From SB15 sp964639245 (GTDB lineage Bacteria > Chloroflexota > Anaerolineae > Aggregatilineales > J027), in contig CAZXCU010000027.1 in NCBI GenBank assembly GCA_964639245.1, forward strand, positions 1 through 49,605: a DNA stretch of 49,605 nucleotides. The letters run 5' to 3'. The notes beneath the pieces are model-generated. The model saw only the letters and a list, made by a program, of their open reading frames with translations, was not told the origin of the DNA and ran no database searches. Every line of letters begins with the position of its first letter. The stretch's first letter is position 1. This document shows positions 39,421 through 47,663 of this stretch, one piece after another. Position numbers and translations under genes: made by a program.

Positions 39421-42400
39421 ATGCCAGATGTATTCATTTCATATTCGCGCCGCGACAAACCCTTTGTCCAACGCTTACATCAATCTCTGTTGGACAGCCA
39501 ACGGGATGCGTGGGTCGATTGGGAAGACATCCCCGCCACTGCCGATTGGTGGCAGGAAATTGAGGAAGGGATTGAAAAAGCCGATACCTTCATCTTTATC
39601 ATCAGCCCCGATTCCGTTCGTTCGGATATTTGCCGCAAGGAACTTCAGCACGCGCTGGACTTGAACAAGCGCTTCATTCCCCTGCTGTTTCGGGAGATTG
39701 TCGAAGAAGACGACAAAAAACACATGCACACCGCCATCTCCTCGCATAATTGGCTGCTGTTTCAGGATACCAACGCCTACGACACGGCCTTTAGCGGTCT
39801 GCTCACCACGCTGGATACCGATTTAAGCCATGTCAAAGAACATACCCGTCTGCTGCTGCGAGCGAAGGAATGGAAAGCCAGCGAACACCCCAACACCATC
39901 CTACTCGAAGGCGATGAAATCAACAAAGCCGAAATTTGGCTGGCGCAGGCTGTTGGCAAAAAACCCACTCCGACGGCGCTTCATCAAGAATATATTTTTG
40001 CCAGCCGTCACCATGCCACCGTGCGCCAACGGGCATTCATCGGGCGCATTTTAGCGGCGCTGGCGGTGACCGTTGCCCTAGCAGTGGTGTCGTTTTTGCT
40101 GTTCTTACGCGCCGAAGCTGCCGAGGATGAAGCCAAAAAATCCGAGCAAAAAGCCCAAGCTGCCCTTGAGCAAAGCGAAATCAACCTGCGCGAAGCCCGC
40201 AACACCCAATCGCTGTTTCTGGCGGCTCAATCGCAACGCGAATTAGAAACCGGGTCGCCCCAAGCCGCCTTGAGTCTGGCAATTGAATCGCTGGCATATT
40301 TTGAGGAAGGCATTTACCATCCCGAAAGTTTTACCGCGCTGGTGAGTGCGCTGCGGTCTCCCATCCAAGAAACCCTCTATCTCCGGCATGACGGCGTTCT
40401 GTATGATGCGGTCTGGAACAATGACGAAACAACGATCATCACTTCGACGGCCTCGATTGCTGGTGATGACCGCAAGGCGTTTGTCTGGGATACCAACGGT
40501 CAGCAGCAAGCCACGATTGAGGACATTGCCAGCACCGCCCTCGTGAATCCCGCCCGCACCCAATTTGTAACATGGACAGAAGCGGGCAGTGTCAGCCTGT
40601 GGGATACCCAGGGGCAGTTGCTCAATACCTTAGAAACAGGTGGATACATTTATTCGGGACGCTGGAACGTGGACGGCACCCGTTTTCTATTGGAATTAGA
40701 ACAGGGTGTGGTCATCTGGGAAATCACCACAGGTCAAACCCAAGCCATTGATTTTGGCATTGTCCCGTTGTCAGTGCGCTGGACAAATGACGAAACGCAG
40801 GTGCTGGTCGCCACCAACACCGAGATTTCCCGTTGGGACATCACCACCGGCGAAAGAATTGGTGCTTACCCCATTCCCGACACCACCCAAACCGAGAGTC
40901 TCGAATTTCAAGAAGATACCGCTCAAGGAGCTTTTTCGAGTGGCAACCTGTCATGGAGTCCGAACGACGCATCGCTGCTGACCTTCGTCAACCAGACCTT
41001 CTTTCAAATTGACCTGCAAACAGGCGAAATCGTTCCCACCACCGGCAAGGAGGCGGTCAGTGGGGTAACGTGGAATCCTGATGGCGAGCATTACGCCGTC
41101 TATACCCCTAGCGAAATTGCTATCTGGCATGTAGAGGAGCAAGAACCGCTTGCCGTCTTCAATCCTGTGGAAGGCGAATTTATCCAATCTGCCAAATGGG
41201 ATCCCAAAGGGGAAAAGTTAGGGTTTGTGCAGGGATATGATCTTGATATCGTGAGTCTTGAAACACTGGAAGATATTTTTTATGCCCATGAATTTCCTGT
41301 CACCGGCTTTACCTTTGCGCCGAGTGGAAACTTTGTTTCGTGGTCAAGCGAAAGTTTCACCAGCCCATCCGTGATTTCTCTCTGGAACGAAGATGGCACT
41401 TACTACCCCATTCGTACCAAATCGTATGTTATCAATGCCGTGTTTAACGAAGACGAAACCCACCTTCTGACCACTACCTTGGACGGCATCGCCCAAGTAT
41501 GGGATTTAGAACCAGAACCAGCCCTGCCCGGATTTTTCACCCCCACCTTCTATAACAACATCAATTGGAATGCCGATGAAACGGCGGTGGTTGCATGGAA
41601 CAGCGATGAGGCGTATGTCTGGGATTTTCAGGGGCAACCCCTCAGCAGTTTTGCCTTTGAGGGCAGCTTCCCTAGCTTTGACCCCCTCAGCCCGGACAAA
41701 ACCCAACTCCTCACCACGCGGGATACCGATGTACTCGTCTGGAATTTGCAAGGCGAAGTGCTGCATACGCTGACCCACGAAACTCCGATTTTTAATGTGT
41801 GGTGGACAAGCGATGGCAAAGTCTTAACCCAAGAAGACCAGCGCCTGACCCTGTGGCACGGGGGCGAACCACAAGCCACGCTCGAAATTTACACCCAGTG
41901 GGGTATGACTCCCTCTGCAGACGGAACACGGATTTTAATTTACACCGAAGACCCGTCCCTTTTTGAAGTCTGGGACATGCTCACGGGCGAAAAAGTCCAG
42001 ACTCTTACCCATGAAGTTCCGGTGAGCAACAATCTGAGTTCGGGTTTTCCGGTTGGCAAAACCACCCTCACCATCACCAACGACAGCACCCTCTGGGTCT
42101 GGCAAGAAGGCCAAGCCGAACCCCGTCAATTTGATGTCGAACAAAGTATTCTGGGGATGCGTCTCAGTCAGGATGGCAGCAAAATCTTGCTCTGGACACT
42201 CAACCAGCATGTGCAAGTCTGGACGCTTGAAGGTGCGTTGGTCTGGGATATCGAAGTCGACAGCTTTTTTGTCAACAATGCTTTCTGGAATCCCGATGAA
42301 TCCCTCATCTTCGTTCAAACGGTGGATCGCGGCATTCAAATTCGGGATATGAACGAAAATCTGCTGTATACCCTGCCTACCGCCGACCAGCAAATGTCTG

Positions 42401-42567
42401 CCTTTGTCAGCAGGGATGGTCAACGGGTACTCACCGCCAGCTACGACAGCCTCATCAATGTCTGGTTGCTGGATATCCCCGAACTGCTGCGGTTAGCGAA
42501 TGCCGTTTCTACCCGCCAACTGACTCCGCAGGAACGCGCCGAATTTTTCCTCGCGCCCTTAGAATAA
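39421..42567 (+). CDS. TIR-transmembrane-beta-propeller protein
   Basis: A 1048-residue protein. Residues 1-130 form a TIR domain (MPDVFISYSRRDKPFVQRLH, SPDSVRSDICRKEL with catalytic-position E74). A linker leads to a transmembrane helix near 211-233, then an acidic coiled coil (EDEAKKSEQKAQAALEQ). From about residue 300 to 1030 come two WD40-like propellers with many SVRWTNDETQVLVATNT-type units. The propellers would face outwards while the TIR stays inside, though the opposite topology cannot be excluded. I start at the ATG at 39421; the open frame to 39235 crosses a repeat element. It is divergent from the TIR-lipocalin-like gene. Confidence 0.88.
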   Translation: MPDVFISYSRRDKPFVQRLHQSLLDSQRDAWVDWEDIPATADWWQEIEEGIEKADTFIFIISPDSVRSDICRKELQHALDLNKRFIPLLFREIVEEDDKKHMHTAISSHNWLLFQDTNAYDTAFSGLLTTLDTDLSHVKEHTRLLLRAKEWKASEHPNTILLEGDEINKAEIWLAQAVGKKPTPTALHQEYIFASRHHATVRQRAFIGRILAALAVTVALAVVSFLLFLRAEAAEDEAKKSEQKAQAALEQSEINLREARNTQSLFLAAQSQRELETGSPQAALSLAIESLAYFEEGIYHPESFTALVSALRSPIQETLYLRHDGVLYDAVWNNDETTIITSTASIAGDDRKAFVWDTNGQQQATIEDIASTALVNPARTQFVTWTEAGSVSLWDTQGQLLNTLETGGYIYSGRWNVDGTRFLLELEQGVVIWEITTGQTQAIDFGIVPLSVRWTNDETQVLVATNTEISRWDITTGERIGAYPIPDTTQTESLEFQEDTAQGAFSSGNLSWSPNDASLLTFVNQTFFQIDLQTGEIVPTTGKEAVSGVTWNPDGEHYAVYTPSEIAIWHVEEQEPLAVFNPVEGEFIQSAKWDPKGEKLGFVQGYDLDIVSLETLEDIFYAHEFPVTGFTFAPSGNFVSWSSESFTSPSVISLWNEDGTYYPIRTKSYVINAVFNEDETHLLTTTLDGIAQVWDLEPEPALPGFFTPTFYNNINWNADETAVVAWNSDEAYVWDFQGQPLSSFAFEGSFPSFDPLSPDKTQLLTTRDTDVLVWNLQGEVLHTLTHETPIFNVWWTSDGKVLTQEDQRLTLWHGGEPQATLEIYTQWGMTPSADGTRILIYTEDPSLFEVWDMLTGEKVQTLTHEVPVSNNLSSGFPVGKTTLTITNDSTLWVWQEGQAEPRQFDVEQSILGMRLSQDGSKILLWTLNQHVQVWTLEGALVWDIEVDSFFVNNAFWNPDESLIFVQTVDRGIQIRDMNENLLYTLPTADQQMSAFVSRDGQRVLTASYDSLINVWLLDIPELLRLANAVSTRQLTPQERAEFFLAPLE

Positions 42568-42620
42568 TGCTAGCAGCATTTTGAGCATGGGCGGGTCAAA
42601 ATCCCGCCCTCATCCATCGC

Positions 42621-43154
42621 TTACCGCCCGACCAGCACTTCTGCCGCTTTTTGCTGCGATTCTTCCAATTTCCGTTCATCAATCGCCGCCGGTTCAGACA
42701 CCACGCGCCCACCCCGCACCGTTGCGCCGATGACCAGCCCTGCGCCAATCAGCACCAGATTCTTAATGATGTATTGGCCTTCCAGCGTCAACCCAAAGGG
42801 AAAGTTGTGCCAGACTTCATCCGGCAGCAGCACGATTGGCAGCGCCGTGCCGGGCATTTGCAAAAACAGCAGCAGGAGCGTAATCCGCATGAATTTCCCG
42901 AAAATCAAGCCCAAGCCGATGAGCATTTCCCACACCGCCAGCACCGGAATAAACACATCCGGGTCAATAAAATACACCGTATCGCGGACTAAATCTTCCG
43001 CCGGGCTAAAACCGGGGAACAGTTTGAGCGCCCCGAACCAGAAAAACACGATTCCCAGCCCGACCCGCATAATGAGAATCCCGTAATCCGCCATCCAACG
43101 GGTAATCAGGCGGTCTACTGCATCAAAGCGCGTTGCTAAAACGTGACGATTCAT
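42621..43154 (-). CDS. DoxX-family membrane protein
   Basis: A 177-residue protein with four hydrophobic helices: MRVGLGIVFFWFGALKLFPG, VFIPVLAVWEMLIGLGLIFG, ITLLLLFLQMPGTALPIVLL and YIIKNLVLIGAGLVIGATV. The first helix carries the FGxLKL pattern of DoxX/DoxD-like proteins. The C-terminal tail is charged and may be cytosolic. The role of bacterial DoxX homologues varies, including redox-stress complexes; none is shown here. It converges on the TIR-propeller gene. Confidence 0.88.
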   Translation of the reverse strand: MNRHVLATRFDAVDRLITRWMADYGILIMRVGLGIVFFWFGALKLFPGFSPAEDLVRDTVYFIDPDVFIPVLAVWEMLIGLGLIFGKFMRITLLLLFLQMPGTALPIVLLPDEVWHNFPFGLTLEGQYIIKNLVLIGAGLVIGATVRGGRVVSEPAAIDERKLEESQQKAAEVLVGR

Positions 43155-43305
43155 GAATGCCTTCCTTTTTATTATGGGTCTGCTATCAAACTCTATTTTT
43201 AAACGACATCCACTCTCAAATTGTACCTTTATTCACAACCATCCCACATTAGATACAACTTAGAAATCTGCGTAAAACCCCCTAAAAATGAGGAGATGAT
43301 TTTAT

Positions 43306-43368
43306 ATGTTTCGTCGTCGCCCTAACCCGGCACCCCAAAAGCGGATAAAATCATGCTCAAAAATATGA
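43306..43368 (+). CDS. Leader mini-ORF coupled to the Nudix gene
   Basis: A 20-codon frame beginning MFRRRPNPAPQ with an excellent ribosome-binding site (GAGGAGATG, 8 bases before the ATG). Its TGA overlaps the preferred Nudix start as ATGA at 43365-43368. The N-terminus resembles the beginnings of small Chloroflexota membrane proteins, so it may be a truncated gene start reused as a translation initiator. The Nudix gene itself has no other good ribosome-binding site. Confidence 0.5.
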   Translation: MFRRRPNPAPQKRIKSCSKI

Positions 43369-43781
43369 CTATCAAGCGCAAAGCCTTCGCCTACATCACC
43401 CGCCACAACCGCCTGCTGGTCTTGGAACATCCCCACACCCCCGAAGCCGGAATCCAGGTTCCGGCAGGCACCCTCCAACCGGACGAATCACCCGAAATCG
43501 CTGTGATGCGCGAAGCCTCCGAAGAAACGGGGTTAACCGATTTAAAATTATGCCGTTTTTTAGGCGAAACGGTGTACGATATGTCGCCCTTTGGCAAAAA
43601 CGAAATCCACCACCGCTATTTTTTTCACCTGCTGTGCCAACAGAACACCCCCGCCTCATGGACTCATTTTGAACACCATGCTACAGACGAACCCGCGCCG
43701 ATTTTATTCCGCCTTTTTTGGGTCGCCTTGCCTTATACTGGACTCATCGCCGGACATGGACATTGGCTGCACACACTATGA
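43365..43781 (+). CDS. Nudix hydrolase
   Basis: A 138-residue protein with a complete Nudix box (GTLQPDESPEIAVMREASEETGL). It has the short form without extra domains and would hydrolyse a nucleoside-diphosphate derivative. I prefer the start at 43365, which overlaps the stop of a leader frame with a strong ribosome-binding site; an ATG at 43353 gives 4 more residues. The stop overlaps the acetyltransferase start as ATGA, so leader, Nudix and GNAT genes form a coupled chain. Confidence 0.9.
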   Translation: MTIKRKAFAYITRHNRLLVLEHPHTPEAGIQVPAGTLQPDESPEIAVMREASEETGLTDLKLCRFLGETVYDMSPFGKNEIHHRYFFHLLCQQNTPASWTHFEHHATDEPAPILFRLFWVALPYTGLIAGHGHWLHTL

Positions 43782-44392
43782 TAATTACCCAGACCCAACC
43801 AACGCATTTTGAGGCCATTTCCGAACTGCATGGCCTTGTTTATCCGAATCTGGTGCCGCGCTGGGTGTTTAAGCCCCACCACCTTCAGCAGCACATTGAC
43901 CAATTTCCCGAAGGCCAATTTGTTGCGCTGGATGGGGAAAAAGTCGTCGGATTCACCGCCACCTACCGCACGACCCTTGCGCCCGAAGATGACCCCTTGC
44001 ACGATTGGTACGCCACCGTCGGCGGATTTTCGCTCACCAGCCACCACCCCGATGGCGAATGGGTCTATGGGGCGGAATTGGGCGTGCATCCTGACTATAG
44101 GAAACGCGGCATCGCCACCGCCCTTTATGATGCCCGTTTTGACATGATTCGCCGTCTCAAACTCAAGGGCTACTACAGCGTGGGGTTGCTGGTGGGATAC
44201 CACAAACACCAGACCGACCTGACTCTTCAAGAATATGCGGCAAAAGTCATGCGCCGCGAACTGACCGACCCCACCCTGACCATGCAGATGAATCGGGGGT
44301 TTCGCCCGCTAAAACTGGTGGAAAATTACATCGGCGAATCGATTCCGGGCATCACCGGCGCAGGGGTACTCATTGTCTGGGAGAATTTATGA
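43778..44392 (+). CDS. GNAT-family acetyltransferase
   Basis: A 204-residue GNAT-fold protein. The acetyl-CoA site is LGVHPDYRKRGIATALYDARF (motif A, about residues 105-125), preceded by the expected strands (FVALDGEKVVGFTATYR). The C-terminal part (TLTMQMNRGFRPLKLVENYI) carries the usual NxGF-like turn before the last strand. The substrate is unknown. The ATG at 43778 overlaps the Nudix stop codon. Confidence 0.88.
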   Translation: MIITQTQPTHFEAISELHGLVYPNLVPRWVFKPHHLQQHIDQFPEGQFVALDGEKVVGFTATYRTTLAPEDDPLHDWYATVGGFSLTSHHPDGEWVYGAELGVHPDYRKRGIATALYDARFDMIRRLKLKGYYSVGLLVGYHKHQTDLTLQEYAAKVMRRELTDPTLTMQMNRGFRPLKLVENYIGESIPGITGAGVLIVWENL

Positions 44393-44535
44393 AAGTATTC
44401 AAACAGGTACTCTAAAAGATGAAAATTTATCACTGGTTCTGCCTATACAAACAAACCCATTGTGTTAACGCTGGTTTTGAGGCCGGTGTCTTTTTCTAAT
44501 CGATTCTCTTTTGCTGAACGCTGTCACAAGCATAC

Positions 44536-44563
44536 TTGTCAAAAATAGGATTCACGTTACGAT
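44536..44563 (+). promoter_or_regulatory. Possible promoter of the secreted/metallopeptidase pair
   Basis: TTGTCA (44536-44541) and TACGAT (44558-44563) are separated by 16 bp and lie 35 bases upstream of the preferred start at 44598. Confidence 0.4.
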
Positions 44564-44597
44564 TAAGGCATCCACGCTTAACAGGATTAAAACGCCA

Positions 44598-45323
44598 ATG
44601 AAACCATTTTTTATCTTTTTATTATTGTTGAATTTGCCTGCATTGGCGTTTGCCCAGCGCCAAGACATTGCCTTAGCTTATGGCGACTCTGCCGCAGGCG
44701 AAATCACCAACCAGAATTTTGAAGCCGTCTATACTTTTAAAGGTCAAAAAGATGAGGTCGTGGTCATCACCATGTCCGCACCGCAAGACAGCACCCTTGA
44801 CCCCTACCTGTATTTAACCGATACGGCAAATCAGGTCATTTCTCAAAATGATGACTTTTTTAATCTGAACGCTCGCATCATCACCCGCCTGCCCGCCACC
44901 GCCACCTATCAAATCATCGCTACCCGTTTGGGGGGACGCACGGGCGAAGGCGAAGGCGAATTTGATGTGACTCTGGAAGTCGTTGAAAACACGGACGGCG
45001 ATATTACCTTAGAAGGCACTGCTGCCCCCGGTGACGAACCCCCAACCCATATTTTTGTTCTTGATGCGCCCGGCAACTACACCGTTACCTACACGCTCAC
45101 CGAAGGCGATTATTTCCCCGCCTTGGTGCTGGAAAAAGTTAACGCCGAAGAATTTTATAACGAAGAAATTGCGACAGTGGGCGGTAACGGCTTACAGAGT
45201 GCGACGATGACGCTGGCCCTTGAAGCCGACCAACTTTATATTTTATCCATTCAGGACAATTATTATGCGCTGGAATCCCTCAGCGCTAGCTATCGGGTCA
45301 CGGTTGAGCCACAGGCCGAATAG
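44598..45323 (+). CDS. Secreted protein with two PPC-like domains
   Basis: A 241-residue protein with a signal peptide (PFFIFLLLLNLPALAFAQ). Residues 25-135 match a pre-peptidase C-terminal (PPC)-like domain (GDSAAGEITNQNFEAVYTFKGQKDEVVVITM, LDPYLYLTD, TYQIIATRL). Residues 140-240 are a second, weaker copy. I start at the ATG at 44598, where the signal peptide begins; the longer frame would place 29 residues before it. It directly precedes the metallopeptidase-like gene (no gap), so the two are in one operon. Confidence 0.82.
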   Translation: MKPFFIFLLLLNLPALAFAQRQDIALAYGDSAAGEITNQNFEAVYTFKGQKDEVVVITMSAPQDSTLDPYLYLTDTANQVISQNDDFFNLNARIITRLPATATYQIIATRLGGRTGEGEGEFDVTLEVVENTDGDITLEGTAAPGDEPPTHIFVLDAPGNYTVTYTLTEGDYFPALVLEKVNAEEFYNEEIATVGGNGLQSATMTLALEADQLYILSIQDNYYALESLSASYRVTVEPQAE

Positions 45324-46271
45324 ATGAAAAAACGCGCAGGAGGATTCAACACGGGCGGGATTCTCCTGTTGTTGGGGGGTCTGGCCGTCATCGGCGGATT
45401 CATGTTTATCTTCCTCCTGATTCAGCCAGATTCAGACGACATCCTCTTGCCGACGGTGTTCATCCCCCCCACAGAAATTGCCCGCAGCACGCCCACCGCA
45501 AGTCCAACCTTGACCGCGACTCCGCTGCCCACTTTGCCGCCCACATGGACTCCCACCGCCACACCAACGCTCACGCTGACTTTCACGCCCTCCGTCACCC
45601 CTTCCTCGACCCTAACGCATACGCCCCTCCCCTCTTTCACCCCGACCAATTTTCCAACTGCAACTGCATCTATAGCCTTTACCTCTGCGCCTACCCTGAC
45701 CACCCAAGCAGACATTTATCCCACCATAGACCCGGTAAAACTTTCCAACAGCTATTGGTCTGGCGATGGTCAGCAAACCATGGACGAGTACAAATTTGAA
45801 GGCGAACACCTGCGTTTTTATAAATTTCCCGTGCTGGTGTGGATCAACCGTGCGAATGATGCCCTGTGGACACCCGCCCTCAATTACTCCATCAACCTTC
45901 TCAGTCCGATTGTTCCCATCCAGCGCACCGATAATTTTGATGCAGCGAATATCACGGTTTATGTGGACGAACCCGAAGAATATTATTTACACTGTCCGCC
46001 GATGACGAGTGGATGCGCCAGCATGGAATATGACTATGATGCCGAAGGTGATTTTGTCCCGTATAGTTGGGTGCATGTGCTGGCAACTTACAGCCAGCCC
46101 TATATTTCGGTGCTGCACGAAATGATTCATGCGCTGGGGGTGTTTGTCCACAGCCCCTATCCAGACGATGTGATGTGGTTTAGTGAGGGCTATGGGGATG
46201 GATTGCGCCTCTCAGACCGTGACCGGAACACGCTGGAAATTCTTTATGCGCTGCCCGCTTACGGCGAATAA
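45324..46271 (+). CDS. Membrane-anchored gluzincin-like metallopeptidase
   Basis: A 315-residue protein with an N-terminal transmembrane helix (ILLLLGGLAVIGGFMFIFLLI), a Thr/Pro linker (TPTATPTLTLTFTPS..., about 50-115) and an outer domain. The zinc motif is H265-E-M-I-H269, with a likely third ligand E288 in WFSEGYGDGL, the arrangement of the peptidase MA group. Two cysteines lie in CPPMTSGC. The start directly follows the PPC-domain gene, and the end overlaps the convergent XisI gene by 13 bases. It probably acts on extracellular peptides. Confidence 0.82.
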   Translation: MKKRAGGFNTGGILLLLGGLAVIGGFMFIFLLIQPDSDDILLPTVFIPPTEIARSTPTASPTLTATPLPTLPPTWTPTATPTLTLTFTPSVTPSSTLTHTPLPSFTPTNFPTATASIAFTSAPTLTTQADIYPTIDPVKLSNSYWSGDGQQTMDEYKFEGEHLRFYKFPVLVWINRANDALWTPALNYSINLLSPIVPIQRTDNFDAANITVYVDEPEEYYLHCPPMTSGCASMEYDYDAEGDFVPYSWVHVLATYSQPYISVLHEMIHALGVFVHSPYPDDVMWFSEGYGDGLRLSDRDRNTLEILYALPAYGE

Positions 46272-46603
46272 GTATTTTCAATCGGTGGTGGGGGGGCAGT
46301 TTCACCTTCATACACCAGAATCATCTGCTCACGCGGCACCCCTTTTTCAAGCAGCACCGCCGCCAATGTCTTGTCCACTGTATCCTCAAGGATGAGTTTG
46401 TCGTCCACCAACCGCACCAAAATCAGCAGTTCCACCCCTTCTTTCCGCACCTTTTCCGCATGAATTTTTGCTACTGCGTAATAATTACGCAGCGAATCAA
46501 ACACTGGTGCATGTTTATAATTGCCTTTGCGCCCGGTGTAGCCTTTCAGCGCTTCGAGCAGGTGGGTTTTTAACTCTGCGGCATCCATGCTTCGGTTTCC
46601 CAT
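46259..46603 (-). CDS. xisI: XisI-family protein, third copy without an XisH partner
   Basis: A 114-residue protein with the XisI pattern: a helical N-terminus (LKTHLLEALKGYTG), a strand pair (AVAKIHAEKVRKEGVELLILVRLVDDKLIL) and the conserved end LLEKGVPREQMILVYEGE. The N-terminal half is closer to classical XisI than are the two neighbouring copies. It overlaps the preceding XisI gene by 34 bases. An ATG at 46588 is an alternative start. The last residues are proline-rich. No matching XisH gene precedes it. Confidence 0.78.
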   Translation of the reverse strand: MGNRSMDAAELKTHLLEALKGYTGRKGNYKHAPVFDSLRNYYAVAKIHAEKVRKEGVELLILVRLVDDKLILEDTVDKTLAAVLLEKGVPREQMILVYEGETAPPPPIENTYSP

Positions 46604-46899
46604 GTTTCAACGGGTTCATCATTATACGCCAGAATCAACTGCTCACGCGGCACGCCGTTGTACAACAACCCTTGGGTCAATTGGGTATCCATTGAATCGC
46701 GCTCGATGATGATTTTATTACCTTCAATGCTGGCAAGCATCACAAAATCAGCCCCCCAATGTTTGACTTCTTCTATCAGAGCTAACCCATAGAGCCTTTC
46801 ATCATCATCAATAATAGGAATAGTGATGACCGAAGCCCCGATACCCGAAAATTCGATAACTTCTTCCACGAGGATATTTCTTAAGGTGAGTCGATCCAT
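46570..46899 (-). CDS. xisI: XisI-family protein, module 2
   Basis: A 109-residue XisI-like protein. The first 50 residues differ strongly from module 1, but the DNA from 46615 to 46751 is identical to 47376-47512, giving the same FVMLASIEGNKIII...NGVPREQLILAYNDE end. It overlaps its XisH gene by 19 bases, with GAGGAAAT upstream of the ATG, the tight arrangement of xisHI pairs. In Anabaena, XisI with XisH controls excision of the fdxN element; no such element or XisF recombinase is seen here. Confidence 0.85.
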   Translation of the reverse strand: MDRLTLRNILVEEVIEFSGIGASVITIPIIDDDERLYGLALIEEVKHWGADFVMLASIEGNKIIIERDSMDTQLTQGLLYNGVPREQLILAYNDEPVETWETEAWMPQS

Positions 46900-47312
46900 G
46901 CAATGATTTCCTCAACATCCAAGTCCATCACGATAAGATTCATTTTAACATTTTTTATCGTGCGCTGGATAGAATCTTGGTTGGTTAATTCATCGTAGGC
47001 TTCCGAAGGCATCACTAAATAAATCGGATACGCGGGTATTTTCATCCTCAGCGCATCCCGGTAAACCAGATATTGCCCAAGCGCGTGGTAAAAATCGTCC
47101 AGATAGGGGCGCTTGCCCGAAAAACATTTAATTTCCACCACCAGAATTTGTTGTTGATTGTATTGCATCAATAAATCAGCATAAACAGCATCATTGACTT
47201 TGCTATGCCGTGTTTTTCCAATTCGGATGACAAAGTGTTGTTTCACGATTTTCCACCCCGCTTTTTGCAGGGCGCGAATCACTTGCGGTTCACATTTATC
47301 GCGGGCAGGCAT
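46881..47312 (-). CDS. xisH: XisH-family protein, module 2 (PD-(D/E)XK nuclease-like)
   Basis: A 143-residue XisH. The N-terminus, MPARDKCEPQVIRALQKAGW, is identical to module 1 at DNA level (47251-47312 equals 48015-48076). The nuclease-like residues are D46 (VYADLL), E60 and K62 (VVEIKCF), fitting D-x13-E-x-K of the PD-(D/E)XK fold, with the conserved GQY at 79-81. Residues 21-143 differ widely from module 1. A DNA-cutting role is inferred from the fold only. Confidence 0.87.
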   Translation of the reverse strand: MPARDKCEPQVIRALQKAGWKIVKQHFVIRIGKTRHSKVNDAVYADLLMQYNQQQILVVEIKCFSGKRPYLDDFYHALGQYLVYRDALRMKIPAYPIYLVMPSEAYDELTNQDSIQRTIKNVKMNLIVMDLDVEEIIAWIDSP

Positions 47313-47342
47313 ATTTTTATCAGAACTTAAACAACCGAACTT

Positions 47343-47663
47343 TTAGGAGAAAGTTGTTTCCAATTCTGGCACAATTTCATCATTATACGCCAGAATCAAC
47401 TGCTCACGCGGCACGCCGTTGTACAACAACCCTTGGGTCAATTGGGTATCCATTGAATCGCGCTCGATGATGATTTTATTACCTTCAATGCTGGCAAGCA
47501 TCACAAAATCAGAGTCCCACTTTTTGCTAGGATAATCAACAGAAACAAGGCCATACACTTGATGCACGTCATCAATGAGGGGGACATCAATTGCACCTAA
47601 CGCCAATCCCGAAAAAGCCAGAATTTCTTGAACGAGAAGGTCTCTTAAAGTGTAGGTATCCAT
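47343..47663 (-). CDS. xisI: XisI-family protein, module 1
   Basis: A 106-residue XisI-like protein. The N-terminal half (LRDLLVQEILAFSGLALGAIDVPLIDDVHQVYG) aligns with module 2 in pattern but differs in many residues. The C-terminal half is identical to module 2 over 137 bp. It overlaps XisH module 1 by 19 bases, with GAGGAGA just before the ATG. The stop codon is 30 bases before the start of XisH module 2. Confidence 0.85.
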   Translation of the reverse strand: MDTYTLRDLLVQEILAFSGLALGAIDVPLIDDVHQVYGLVSVDYPSKKWDSDFVMLASIEGNKIIIERDSMDTQLTQGLLYNGVPREQLILAYNDEIVPELETTFS

